Virus record (IMG/VR): IMGVR_UViG_3300046804_002503 | Location: 61,678-125,677 of that record | Direction: 5' to 3' (one strand) | DNA: 64,000 bases | Source of the DNA: a virus | Shown here: positions 8,027 through 16,329 of the stretch, in pieces | How the letters are laid out: each line of letters starts with the position of its first letter | Numbering within the stretch: position 1 is the first letter of the stretch | Notes under the pieces: model-generated | What the model was told of the DNA's origin: nothing | The model's database searches: none | Seen by the model: the letters and a program-made list of their open reading frames with translations, nothing else | Position numbers and translations under genes: made by a program

Positions 8027-8665
8027 TTATGGAGTCCATATGTCAGAAAGTAAACTTTCTTTCTCTCCATAAGCGTGTCCTAAATCTGTAATATATAAAT
8101 TTGTTAAAGCTATACGTTGTTCTGGTGTTCCAAAAATCTCTATAAAAGCAGGTGAATCTACTTTAGGAAAGATTCTACCATCTCCGTGAACATAAGATTG
8201 CATAAAGGCTTTAAAAATGTTGTCTATTTCTTCTCTGTAAATAGGATCCGTATCTCTTACACCATCTTCTACTAGATTAACCGGAGAGGCTTTAGTGATT
8301 GGTAAAAAGAAAATGATATCAAAAAGTTTTAAAGATTCTTTAACAATTAAACGACAGTTATCTAAAAATTTTTCAGACACTTTATCGTGAAGATGAAGCC
8401 AAGAAGAATACACTAAATTGTCTAATACACATCTATCAAAAATAATATTATCTGATTTTGAATATTGTGTGGCTTGATCTACTAAAAAGTCTAAAATAAT
8501 TTGTTGTGATTCTTCTGATCCTAATCGATTAATAGGAATATTTTTTTCTTTAATTAAGTCTCTATAAGTCTTTTCTGGAGTAGAATACATGCTCCATTTC
8601 TGGAGAAAGTCTTTTACATATGTGCTCTTACCAATACACTGTGTACCTACAACTGCTATTTTCAT
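8027..8665 (-). CDS. P-loop kinase-like ATPase (AAA_28 / NadR-like)
   Basis: A 212-residue protein with Walker A GTQCIGKST at residues 7-15 and 'IIFDRCVLDNLVYSS' as a probable Walker B/LID segment. The fold matches small phage AAA_28-type ATPases related to deoxynucleoside or nicotinamide-riboside kinases. It could phosphorylate a nucleoside or nucleotide precursor, which fits the nucleotide genes in this window (ThyX, primase, deazaguanine genes). The substrate is unknown. The gene is tightly spaced with its minus-strand neighbours. Confidence 0.7.
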   Translation of the reverse strand: MKIAVVGTQCIGKSTYVKDFLQKWSMYSTPEKTYRDLIKEKNIPINRLGSEESQQIILDFLVDQATQYSKSDNIIFDRCVLDNLVYSSWLHLHDKVSEKFLDNCRLIVKESLKLFDIIFFLPITKASPVNLVEDGVRDTDPIYREEIDNIFKAFMQSYVHGDGRIFPKVDSPAFIEIFGTPEQRIALTNLYITDLGHAYGEKESLLSDIWTP

Positions 8666-8669
8666 AATA

Positions 8670-8936
8670 TTAATTTAATAGCAATTCTGGAAAATACTCG
8701 GTATATTTTTTAGATAAATTACTTGTAGACCACAAATTGTCATTTGATATGGTATAGGCATTTGTAACTGGCACATTTTGAAATTGTTGTCTTAATTTTA
8801 TAGCCAAATTACTAATATAGTCTATATCTTCCTTGTAGGAGTGTAAACAAACATCTTCACTAGAAGAAAATAATAATCCTTCTAAAATAACTTGTATATC
8901 TTTTTTAGATAATTTAATCGTGTATTCTTTTTCCAT
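8670..8936 (-). CDS. Hypothetical protein, 88 aa
   Basis: I do not recognise this small protein. It is mostly helical, with a 'KKDIQVILEGLL' segment and a C-terminal 'KKYTEYFPELLLN'. It lacks cysteines suited to metal binding, and it has no signal peptide or membrane helix. It lies 4 bases upstream of the kinase-like gene and 13 bases downstream of the next minus-strand gene, so it belongs to the same transcript. Confidence 0.55.
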   Translation of the reverse strand: MEKEYTIKLSKKDIQVILEGLLFSSSEDVCLHSYKEDIDYISNLAIKLRQQFQNVPVTNAYTISNDNLWSTSNLSKKYTEYFPELLLN

Positions 8937-8949
8937 TTAAGGATTTTAC

Positions 8950-9684
8950 CTATAAAGAGGCATCTGTCAACTCTGTTTGAGAAACTATTTCCTGAATTTT
9001 ATTAGTAATATCTTCAGACATTTTTTCTATTTCCATTAAATCTGCAGCACCACTTTGTAAAAGAGTTTCGATTTTTTTATAATCTGTTGTGACATCAGCT
9101 ATCATATCAGAAACTGTAGTATCTAAATCTTTTTTTGGAGTCAATATTGCTTTGTAGGCCAAATTTAATAATGCTACACTTCCGTAATCTTTGATTTCGT
9201 CTGTAGTAAATTCTTCTTCATCCTTAATGTTTTTGGGTGGGTTACTCTTTCTTATGAGGGCATATATGAGCTTTAATATTTCTGCATTATCAGAAGAAGA
9301 ATTTGGATTCAACATTTGTAATCGGTTACGCATTTTCCGAGCTTCGGGATATTTTTCTAAAATACTATCTATATCTGTGTAAAGACAAGCTACAGATATT
9401 TTTATTAATTTAACATTAGTTATTAAATCTTCTTTTGGTAATTCTGTTTTTTTATTCGCACTGGATGAAGAATCTGGAGTTGGAGAAGGAGGAGGAGGAG
9501 GAGCTAGATTTGGCTCTAAAGACTGCTGGGGTGGTCCAGAAGGTGCCGGAGCTGGAACCTGAGGAGCCTCTTGTTCTAATAAGAAATCTGACAAAACTGT
9601 ATCAAATTTTGTTGTATACGGAAATTCTTTGCTGTAAATTTTGTTATATTTTTCTAAAATAGAATTAAAAGAAGAGGGTTTCAT
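8950..9684 (-). CDS. Hypothetical protein with proline-rich linker, 244 aa
   Basis: I do not recognise it. Residues about 1-38 are helical. Residues about 40-75 form a Pro/Ala/Ser linker that includes a PPPPPSPTP run. The remainder (85-244) is helical and ends in an acidic coiled-coil-like stretch. The plan of a short N-terminal anchor, flexible linker and helical domain resembles phage structural or core proteins. The start faces a divergent gene across 23 bases containing GTAAATATA (minus strand, 9695-9703), a possible late promoter. Confidence 0.55.
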   Translation of the reverse strand: MKPSSFNSILEKYNKIYSKEFPYTTKFDTVLSDFLLEQEAPQVPAPAPSGPPQQSLEPNLAPPPPPSPTPDSSSSANKKTELPKEDLITNVKLIKISVACLYTDIDSILEKYPEARKMRNRLQMLNPNSSSDNAEILKLIYALIRKSNPPKNIKDEEEFTTDEIKDYGSVALLNLAYKAILTPKKDLDTTVSDMIADVTTDYKKIETLLQSGAADLMEIEKMSEDITNKIQEIVSQTELTDASL

Positions 9685-9707
9685 ACTGAGTAATTATATT
9701 TACGTGT

Positions 9708-10190
9708 ATGAAAAGTCTAATAGAGCAATTATATACACCTAAGGCTGTATCTTTAATAAGAGATCTATACAAAGAAGATCCTAATGCTAGAGAATCTTTC
9801 TATGAAGCATTTGGGAATAAAATTTTAGAAAAACAATCAGAATTTTTGTCTCAAAAACCTTTAGACATATTAATGTTAATATGTGCCACTGCCAAATTTG
9901 CCTCTAACCTACATGAATCTCAAAATGTAGCTGTAATAATTCATCGAAGAATAGTAGAACCCAATCCTCTACCTTATATTTTAGATGATAGGGGTTTAGA
10001 ACTAGCAGAGAAAACCTTTGTGTCTTTAGCTTTTTTCTACCCAGCTATGGAAAAAAGGTGGAAAAAGGGGGGTCCACATCCAGATTTTTACAAACAATAT
10101 TCCAAAAGATTGTTTGAAACAAATAATTTAGAAGATTTGGCTCACCATTATGAAAAATGGTTAAATTTTTTAACTGAAATATTTGTATAA
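9708..10190 (+). CDS. Hypothetical protein, 160 aa
   Basis: A 160-residue helical protein of unknown function, alone on the plus strand within minus-strand genes. It shows 'YPAMEKRWKKGGPHPDFY' near residues 113-130 and an aromatic C-terminus, with no membrane or signal segment. Its stop is one base from the stop of the convergent DUF1501 gene, and its start is 23 bases from the divergent gene. The compact single-gene placement resembles the genes at 5528 and 11597. Confidence 0.55.
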   Translation: MKSLIEQLYTPKAVSLIRDLYKEDPNARESFYEAFGNKILEKQSEFLSQKPLDILMLICATAKFASNLHESQNVAVIIHRRIVEPNPLPYILDDRGLELAEKTFVSLAFFYPAMEKRWKKGGPHPDFYKQYSKRLFETNNLEDLAHHYEKWLNFLTEIFV

Positions 10191-10191
10191 A

Positions 10192-11556
10192 TTAACCTGT
10201 AATTTCTTTAATTACGTTTCCATAAACATCTGTGAGGCGAAAGGGTCTGCCGTTGTATGAATATGTGAGCTTAGTGTGATCAAATCCCATTAATTGGAGA
10301 ATGGTAGCATGTAAATCATGAACATGTACCTTATCTTTTTCAGCCTTGCCACCAGTTTCATCTGTTTCACCATATCTTTGACCACCTTTAACTCCACCAC
10401 CAGCCATCCAGACACTAAATGCTTTGCCATTGTGGTCTCTTCCCGGAGCACCTGCTGAACCTCCTGCTGTAACCGTACGACCAAATTCTCCACCCCAAAC
10501 AATTAACGTAGAGTCTAACAAGCCTCTTTGCTTGAGATCTGTAATAAGAGCCGCAATGGCTTGATCATGGGTCTTAGTAGTCCTGGGCATTGCTTCTTTA
10601 ATATTTTCGTGGTGATCATAACCACCAATGTTTACCTGAACAAAGCGCACTCCTCGCTCTACTAACCGTCTAGCAATTAACAAACGTGCTCCGTTTGGAT
10701 TGACGCCGTACATTTCTTTAATGTTTTCCGGTTCTTTGGTTAAATCAAAAACATCTGTTGCTTCTGTTTGCATTTTAAATGCAGTTTCAAACGCTTCTAT
10801 GCGTGCCTCAAATTGAGCATCACGCTGAACATTTTGCATGTGAATTTCGTTTATGGTCTTAGAAAAGTCTAATTGACGACGTTGACGGTCTAAGCCGGAA
10901 AATTGGCTTCTAATATTGTTAATTAATTGATCAGCCGTGGCTCCTGGGCGATAATCTACATTGCTGCCTTGGAACATGCCTGGTAAAAATGCACTTTGTC
11001 TCGATACCGAGGAGCCATTTAAGCTAATAAAACCAGGCATGTTTTGATTTACGGTTCCCAGACCATACACAATCCAACTACCTAAGCTAGGTTTAGGCAA
11101 TTGAGCACTTCCCGTGTGCATTACTTTAGCAGCAATGCCGTGATCAGGAATTTCTGCAAACATAGAATTAATAATTGCCATATGATCTGCATGTTTGCTT
11201 AATTCAGACCACACTTCTGAGATTTCTATTCCTGATTTACCACTTTTATTAAATTGAAATGGAGATGCTAGTAGTTCCCCGTGTTCCATTTTCTTGCCAT
11301 TATTTTTCTGAAGTTCTGGTTTATAGTCAAACGTATCAACACTAGAAGGTGCTCCACCTGCAAATAGATGAATGATAGACTTAGCTTTAACTGGAAAATG
11401 AGACTGTTTGGGAAGGGTAGGAGAAATAGCTTCTGCTGTATGGGGATTTATTCCATACAGAGAGGCCAATGCTAATCCTCCTATACCGCTTCCAAAGCTA
11501 GTTAAAAATTCTCTTCGAGTTGTTGGTTCAGAGGGGTGGTATCCACAATCTTTCAT
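10192..11556 (-). CDS. Tat-exported DUF1501 sulfatase-like protein 1
   Basis: A 454-residue protein with a twin-arginine signal (T-T-R14-R15-E-F-L, then a hydrophobic segment to about residue 36). The DUF1501 body shows 'FAGGAPSSVDTFD', 'DHHENI', 'WGGEFGRT' and 'GRDHNGKAFSVW', the metal-site regions of the alkaline-phosphatase/sulfatase superfamily. It should act outside the cytoplasm; the substrate is unknown. DUF1501 is abundant in Planctomycetota and Verrucomicrobiota and rare in phages. The gene looks richer in G+C than its neighbours by eye, which suggests transfer. An exact TATAAATA lies upstream. Confidence 0.85.
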   Translation of the reverse strand: MKDCGYHPSEPTTRREFLTSFGSGIGGLALASLYGINPHTAEAISPTLPKQSHFPVKAKSIIHLFAGGAPSSVDTFDYKPELQKNNGKKMEHGELLASPFQFNKSGKSGIEISEVWSELSKHADHMAIINSMFAEIPDHGIAAKVMHTGSAQLPKPSLGSWIVYGLGTVNQNMPGFISLNGSSVSRQSAFLPGMFQGSNVDYRPGATADQLINNIRSQFSGLDRQRRQLDFSKTINEIHMQNVQRDAQFEARIEAFETAFKMQTEATDVFDLTKEPENIKEMYGVNPNGARLLIARRLVERGVRFVQVNIGGYDHHENIKEAMPRTTKTHDQAIAALITDLKQRGLLDSTLIVWGGEFGRTVTAGGSAGAPGRDHNGKAFSVWMAGGGVKGGQRYGETDETGGKAEKDKVHVHDLHATILQLMGFDHTKLTYSYNGRPFRLTDVYGNVIKEITG

Positions 11557-11566
11557 AATATGTTGT

Positions 11567-11574
11567 TATTTATA
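11567..11574 (-). promoter_or_regulatory. T4-type late promoter box TATAAATA
   Basis: On the minus strand this octamer reads TATAAATA, the exact T4 late -10 consensus, 10 bases ahead of the DUF1501 start codon. The window encodes a gp55-like late sigma factor that would recognise it. The leader would be only a few bases long, with no Shine-Dalgarno motif. Confidence 0.55.
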
Positions 11575-11596
11575 ATTAAATTTGTATAATAATTCA

Positions 11597-11761
11597 ATGA
11601 AGAATTTTTGGTACATTTGGTCTAAAGCTTTAGGTGAAAAGGCAAGTAATAGTGACAGTGTTTCAGATAAAGTTGCTATTATAAGAACTGCTATTGTTTT
11701 GGTTTATGTAATAACAAACTTTTTTATTGTGGCAGGAATTATTCGACACTGGAATCATTGA
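11597..11761 (+). CDS. Small membrane protein, 54 aa
   Basis: This short plus-strand frame fills the gap between two minus-strand genes. It encodes a basic, aromatic N-terminus (MKNFWYIWSK), a short polar stretch and one membrane helix from about residue 27 to 48 ('IIRTAIVLVYVITNFFIVAG'), ending HWNH. Very similar small one-helix proteins ending in H-W-N occur in T4-like marine phages; their role is unknown. The stop is one base from the convergent methyltransferase stop. The clean fit into the gap supports it as real. Confidence 0.65.
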   Translation: MKNFWYIWSKALGEKASNSDSVSDKVAIIRTAIVLVYVITNFFIVAGIIRHWNH

Positions 11762-11762
11762 A

Positions 11763-12356
11763 TCAATCTAAGATCAAAGCTTCAAACTCTTCAGGTGTTT
11801 TAAGGTTTAATACTTCTTTTCTATTATTGTTCAGAAAACTATACGACAAAACACTGTCTTCTAGATTACAAGAAAAGGTGGATTTCTTTTTTTGAATTAC
11901 TCCACATCCGTGATCAACATTTACTACAAATCCTTCATAATCTTTTTGATTTTTGCGAAATTTGTACACACTTTTCCACACTGTACCACACCAATGTGGA
12001 TCTTCTAATGCTTCGGTGTCTGGGCTGCAATCGTGTAAAACTATTGTTCCGTTTTCAGATAAATGTTTAATACAATTAGCCAAATCTCTATCTACTTGTT
12101 CTTCTGTATGAAGGCCATCTATAAAAATAATATCATATTTAACATCAGAACTTAAAGAAGAAAAAAACTCATCTGAGGTTAGTTGATATCCTTTATCTGG
12201 TGGGTTATAAGAACAAGAGCTGACTCCTGGATCTACTCCAGTTTTTTCAGTACAATTTACAGCATTAAAGCAATCTTTGTTAAATATTCCTATTTCTAAA
12301 TAACTAGTATATTTGTATTTATTTATAAGGTCTTGAATAATAGTTATTCTATTCAT
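11763..12356 (-). CDS. Class I SAM-dependent methyltransferase-like protein
   Basis: A 197-residue Rossmann protein of the Methyltransf_24 type: 'YLEIGIFNKDCF' (motif I, about residues 19-30), 'KTGVDPG' (motif II), 'YDIIFIDGLHTEEQV' (motif IV, about 73-88) and 'GTIVLHDCSPD' (about 102-112). Such enzymes often methylate sugars or act beside glycosyltransferases. It sits between the two DUF1501 genes and near sulfotransferase and glycosyltransferase genes, so glycan O-methylation is a reasonable inference. The substrate is unknown. Confidence 0.75.
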   Translation of the reverse strand: MNRITIIQDLINKYKYTSYLEIGIFNKDCFNAVNCTEKTGVDPGVSSCSYNPPDKGYQLTSDEFFSSLSSDVKYDIIFIDGLHTEEQVDRDLANCIKHLSENGTIVLHDCSPDTEALEDPHWCGTVWKSVYKFRKNQKDYEGFVVNVDHGCGVIQKKKSTFSCNLEDSVLSYSFLNNNRKEVLNLKTPEEFEALILD

Positions 12357-12369
12357 GATTTGAGTTAAA

Positions 12370-13641
12370 TTAAGCCAAAAGATCTGTTATAACCTTTCCG
12401 TCTTTAACTATAGCAGAGGGACGCCCACCAGGAGCCATCAAATGTTTATCTGGATCTATGCCTAATTGGGTATACATAGTTGCTGCAAGGTTTTCTACAG
12501 AAACTGGATTCTCTTCTACATCTGCTCCGGTAGCATCTGAAGAACCGTAAATCAATCCTTTCTTAAATCCTCCACCTGCAAATGCTACAGAGAACACTCT
12601 GGGCCAGTGATCGCGGCCTGCATCTTTGTTAATCTTAGGTGTCCTGCCAAACTCAGAGCTAACCATTACAAGAGTAGAATCTAACATTCCTCTTTGCTCT
12701 AAGTCTGTAATCAAAGCTGCATATGCTTGATCAAAAAATGGAAGTTGTTTACTAATTCCGCCAGCGATATTAGTATGCATATCCCAACCTCCATAAGTTA
12801 CGGACACAAATCGTACTCCGGCTTCTACTAATCTGCGGGCCATGAGTAAACGTTGACCAGCTTGGTTCAAGCCGTAAGAATTTTTCATTTTATCGGATTC
12901 TTTTTGCAAATCAAAAGCTTCTCTAGCATGGGGTGAAGAAATCATAGCATAAGCTTTTTGATAAAATTCATCCATAGCAGCTACATTATCATTAGCTTCC
13001 ATGTACTTAAAGTGGCTATCTACTGTATCTAGAATACTTCTTCTTTTTTCAAAGCGAGCTGTATCTATTCCTTCTGGTAAATTTAAATCTCTTACCTTGA
13101 ATTTTTCAGATGCTGGATCAGATCCTAAACTAAAAGGTCCGTAAGCTTTGCTGAGATATCCAGTGTCTGCTGGATCTGAAAGTTTTTGTGGCACACAAAC
13201 ATAAGCCGGCAAACTATTTCTATCTTTAAGTTCATGAGCTACAACTGAACCAAACGAAGGATACTCCAAAGCTGGTGAAGGACGGTATCCTGTAAACATA
13301 GATATAGTACCTCTTTCGTGTGCAGCTTCACCATGAGTCATGGAGCGAACAACGGTTAATTTGTCTGCAATCTTGGCTGTATGTTTAAAATACTCGGAAA
13401 AATGTACTCCAGGAATAGCAGTTTTAACCGTTCCAAGTGGACCCCTATACTCAATAGGAGCATTGGGATGGGGGTCCCAGGTTTCTTGGGCTGCAGCACC
13501 GCCGGGTAAAAAGATATGAATTACCGATTGAGCCTTTGCAGACAAATTTTGGGGGGATTGAGCTTGAAGTTTGAAGTATTCACCCATGGTTAAACCTAAA
13601 CCACCTACAAGCCCACTGTAAATGAAGTCTCGTCTGTTCAT
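12370..13641 (-). CDS. Tat-exported DUF1501 sulfatase-like protein 2
   Basis: A 423-residue paralogue of the DUF1501 protein at 10192-11556. It has a short twin-arginine signal (N-R3-R4-D-F, hydrophobic to about residue 24), 'LPGGAAAQETWDPHPNA', 'MTHGEAAHERG', 'GGWDMHTN', 'SSEFGRTP' and 'GRDHWPRVFSVAFAGGG'. The domain belongs to the alkaline-phosphatase/sulfatase superfamily; the substrate is unknown. The two copies differ strongly, so they are not a recent duplication and may have been gained separately or diverged long ago. GATAAATA lies 6 bases upstream of the start. Confidence 0.85.
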   Translation of the reverse strand: MNRRDFIYSGLVGGLGLTMGEYFKLQAQSPQNLSAKAQSVIHIFLPGGAAAQETWDPHPNAPIEYRGPLGTVKTAIPGVHFSEYFKHTAKIADKLTVVRSMTHGEAAHERGTISMFTGYRPSPALEYPSFGSVVAHELKDRNSLPAYVCVPQKLSDPADTGYLSKAYGPFSLGSDPASEKFKVRDLNLPEGIDTARFEKRRSILDTVDSHFKYMEANDNVAAMDEFYQKAYAMISSPHAREAFDLQKESDKMKNSYGLNQAGQRLLMARRLVEAGVRFVSVTYGGWDMHTNIAGGISKQLPFFDQAYAALITDLEQRGMLDSTLVMVSSEFGRTPKINKDAGRDHWPRVFSVAFAGGGFKKGLIYGSSDATGADVEENPVSVENLAATMYTQLGIDPDKHLMAPGGRPSAIVKDGKVITDLLA

Positions 13642-13645
13642 ATAG

Positions 13646-13930
13646 TTATTTATCGTTTACTTGTAGCAAATAATTAGAACCTACTTCTAACATATTTTTA
13701 AAATATTTCATTACATCCTTGGTAAATTCTATTTGAGCATTGTCTGGAACATGAGAAGTGTATCTTTCATATACTAGATACATCATAGCTGCTACTGTGG
13801 TTGCGTCAAATTCGTGATTTTCTACATCTCTAAAACAAGGTAACCAGACTTCTCCGTCTTGCATTTTAATCAAACCTAATTTACCAACTATTTTTAGACT
13901 TTCTGCGTCTAAATCTTTTTCATTGCTCAT
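13646..13930 (-). CDS. Hypothetical protein, 94 aa
   Basis: I start at the internal ATG at 13928-13930 (MSNEKDLD), which overlaps the sulfotransferase gene by 11 bases. An earlier start would add an artificial hydrophobic stretch encoded in the antisense-like 3' end of that gene. The protein has a beta-rich 'IGLIKMQDGEVWLP' region and a helical C-terminus. It has no recognisable family. It is co-transcribed with the DUF1501 and sulfotransferase genes. Confidence 0.5.
   Translation of the reverse strand: MSNEKDLDAESLKIVGKLGLIKMQDGEVWLPCFRDVENHEFDATTVAAMMYLVYERYTSHVPDNAQIEFTKDVMKYFKNMLEVGSNYLLQVNDK
13647..13654 (-). promoter_or_regulatory. Late promoter-like box GATAAATA
   Basis: The minus strand reads GATAAATA, one base from the T4 late consensus, 5 bases upstream of the second DUF1501 gene and inside the 3' end of the gene before it. 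This parallels the exact box ahead of the first DUF1501 gene and suggests that both are late-expressed. Confidence 0.4.
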
Positions 13931-14744
13931 AATTAAAAAAATCAAAATACCACTTAAAATTATTATAGATAGTATTAGACAAAGATTCACCTAAAATTTC
14001 ATTGTAATAATTAGCAATTGGTAAAACTTCTTTTTTTATAGTGTGTAAATTTCTTATACCAAAAACTTCATCATCTTCAAACGTAATTTGATCTACTAAA
14101 GAAAAATTGTGCTCAAAATTTTCTATCTTTAAAAAATTATAGATATTTTTTAATGTATTTTTAGGATTAGATGTTAAATCCTCAAATTTAATAAACAAAA
14201 TTTTATCTCTAAAGGGTTGATTTATTATGTCAAATATTCGATTAATAGACAATCCAATAGGAGGTTTAGAAAGGTTTTGCTCTACTCTTTTTATTGTAGT
14301 AGTACCTTTTAATTCTAAGTAATTTTTGTTATCTGGATTAAGAATAGAATTTTCTCTTTCTATTTTTTCCATAGAAGCTAGTATGCTTCTTAAATCTCTT
14401 ACCAAACAAATTATCTTCGGATTGGGATAAAATGAATTTAAAAAATTGTAATTTATAGCCCAGCCTCTACTTTTATCTATTACATATTTTTTATTTGTAA
14501 TGGCTCTAAAATAACCTTCTAGACCAGCTTTGCAGAAATTTTTAAATGCTGTAGAGACTGTATTAAAATCTTGGGCTTTAAATTCTATAGACTTAGAAAA
14601 ATTAAGTTGAGCACCGTACAATAATTCTAAAACTCCACTAGTAGGTGTTACATAAAAATTAGGATTTTGACCTAAAATATTTTGCAACAAAGTACTTCCA
14701 GATCGTGGAAGAGAAGAATTAAAGAATATGGTTGGTGTTGTCAT
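13920..14744 (-). CDS. Sulfotransferase
   Basis: A 274-residue protein with the 5'-phosphosulfate loop of PAPS-dependent sulfotransferases (SLPRSGSTLL, residues 11-20) and a 3'-phosphate motif 'VRDLRSILAS' (about 115-124). It would move sulfate from PAPS to a carbohydrate or protein hydroxyl. The gene lies among two methyltransferase-like genes, a GT9-like glycosyltransferase and two exported sulfatase-like DUF1501 genes. This hints at control of sulfated glycans. It overlaps neighbours at both ends, so the genes are tightly coupled. Confidence 0.8.
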   Translation of the reverse strand: MTTPTIFFNSSLPRSGSTLLQNILGQNPNFYVTPTSGVLELLYGAQLNFSKSIEFKAQDFNTVSTAFKNFCKAGLEGYFRAITNKKYVIDKSRGWAINYNFLNSFYPNPKIICLVRDLRSILASMEKIERENSILNPDNKNYLELKGTTTIKRVEQNLSKPPIGLSINRIFDIINQPFRDKILFIKFEDLTSNPKNTLKNIYNFLKIENFEHNFSLVDQITFEDDEVFGIRNLHTIKKEVLPIANYYNEILGESLSNTIYNNFKWYFDFFNYEQ

Positions 14745-15414
14745 CTAAAGGTATAAATTCACAATAAGCAAACCTTCTGTCTGATGAAATCACCGGATAA
14801 AAATAATCATTTTTTAATTTAACTATAGACCTATAATGTTTAACATGAAAAATATCATCCATTAACAAAACTTTTGTTTTAAGTTTTTCTGGATCTAATT
14901 TCATAAACTGTAGAAACTCTAAATATCCTACACCCCCAGCAGAATCTAAAAATATTAACTGTCGAGTATGATTGTTTATTAAGTCCCACAGTTTATTTTC
15001 TTCTGGAGGTAATCCATCATCAAAACCGCAAATCTCTTGTAAATAAAAAGATTTGGCATTTTCCCCGCCGTCAACATTTATTTTCTTGGTAAAAACTAAT
15101 TCAGACTTATAAACAGAATCTTCTTCTATAAATTTACGCATTTCATTTATAGGCAAAGACGAAGCATGTAATACCTTTACATTAGAATAATTTTTTAAAT
15201 TATTTGATGCTACTTGATAATGTGATTTACAACTTTCTAAAGAAATTACATTTAAACCAGTTTCTGCAAAAACCTTAGTAGAACCCAAGCCATTAAAGGC
15301 TCCGGTTTCAATGATCTCTATTAGAGAATGTTTTTTAATCAAAAGATTAACGGTATCTACAAATAAAGAACTTTTTAAATTTATATATTCTGGTTGGTTT
15401 AGTAAATCTGACAT
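14719..15414 (-). CDS. SAM-dependent methyltransferase-like protein
   Basis: I chose the ATG at 15412-15414 (MSDLLNQ), one base past the upstream stop; an ATG six codons earlier overlaps that gene. The 231-residue protein has a Rossmann-like 'IIETGAFNGLGSTKVF' (about residues 34-49) and 'VISLESCKSHYQVA', as in FkbM/Methyltransf_24-like enzymes, then 'LIFLDSAGGVGYLEF'. It probably methylates a small molecule or glycan. Binding of SAM is inferred from the fold only. Confidence 0.6.
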   Translation of the reverse strand: MSDLLNQPEYINLKSSLFVDTVNLLIKKHSLIEIIETGAFNGLGSTKVFAETGLNVISLESCKSHYQVASNNLKNYSNVKVLHASSLPINEMRKFIEEDSVYKSELVFTKKINVDGGENAKSFYLQEICGFDDGLPPEENKLWDLINNHTRQLIFLDSAGGVGYLEFLQFMKLDPEKLKTKVLLMDDIFHVKHYRSIVKLKNDYFYPVISSDRRFAYCEFIPLDDNTNHIL

Positions 15415-15415
15415 A

Positions 15416-16327
15416 TTAAATCGGTTTATCAAAATTAATTTCTTCTTGATTGATGTAATCTAAGAAGGGTTTTTTGTCAAAAATGTTATCTATATCATCA
15501 TATGGACATTCATACATCCTTCTACCCACCCAATCTCCTTCTTCTAGATAACTATCAATGTTGTGTCTGAAAGCTTTTTGTTGTGAAGGCAAAATGTTAG
15601 TATGTAAATTATGACCAAACACTTTTGGAGAATTGTAAATCCAACCAACAGCTGCCGGTCTGTCTAAAGCTGCTGCAATGTGTTGAACTAAAGAATCTAT
15701 CAAGATTAATTTGTCTGCTAAGTACACATAACAAAATAAATTTCTTAAATTGTCTGTAACTTGAATGGTATTTTGAAGAGCTGGCTGATCGTCTCTTCTA
15801 AAATGTAAAATCTTTTCAAATTTACCCTTACATTCATCTACCAAAAGCTGAGCAAAAGCAGGTGGAAGATCTCTAGCCCAAGAATATTGTGTTTCTTGCC
15901 CTTGGGCTCCTCCAAATGGCTGCATAATTAACATTTTACCTTGTTTATTAATAGTTTTTGCAGCATGAAAAAGTTCTCTTTGTGTGAGGTGCAATTTTGG
16001 TTTAGTAGTAACACATGGAATATTAAAAAGTTCACACCAAACCTCTACTAAATGTTTTTTATTATTAATAAAATCACCGTGATGGTAGGGTTCTGTGCGT
16101 AAAATGATAGAATCCTTGTTTTTTACGTAATCATCATAAAAATAAGCAAAGTTACCCATTTTATAAACTCTATGAACTAGTGGATTATGCAGAAAGGGTT
16201 CAGCCCAAGCTGATACGACTACTAGTTTATGTTTTGGGTAGGCTGCTTTGATAGATTCACACATAGCCGTAGCCATGACACTTTTACCAGCTCCACCATC
16301 TATATGAAAGATAACGTATTTGTCCAT
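15416..16327 (-). CDS. Glycosyltransferase family 9-like (GT-B)
   Basis: A 303-residue protein with the GT9/heptosyltransferase layout: an N-terminal 'FHIDGGAGKSVMATAM' loop after the first strand, 'YPKHKLVVVSAWAEPFL' as the second Rossmann element, and a C-terminal 'YLADKLILIDSLVQHIAAALDRPAAVGW' region, typical of the donor-binding 'D-S-x-x-x-H-x-A-x-A' motif. It likely adds a sugar to a lipid-linked or surface glycan. It lies one base from the methyltransferase-like gene downstream. Confidence 0.7.
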   Translation of the reverse strand: MDKYVIFHIDGGAGKSVMATAMCESIKAAYPKHKLVVVSAWAEPFLHNPLVHRVYKMGNFAYFYDDYVKNKDSIILRTEPYHHGDFINNKKHLVEVWCELFNIPCVTTKPKLHLTQRELFHAAKTINKQGKMLIMQPFGGAQGQETQYSWARDLPPAFAQLLVDECKGKFEKILHFRRDDQPALQNTIQVTDNLRNLFCYVYLADKLILIDSLVQHIAAALDRPAAVGWIYNSPKVFGHNLHTNILPSQQKAFRHNIDSYLEEGDWVGRRMYECPYDDIDNIFDKKPFLDYINQEEINFDKPI

Positions 16328-16329
16328 GT

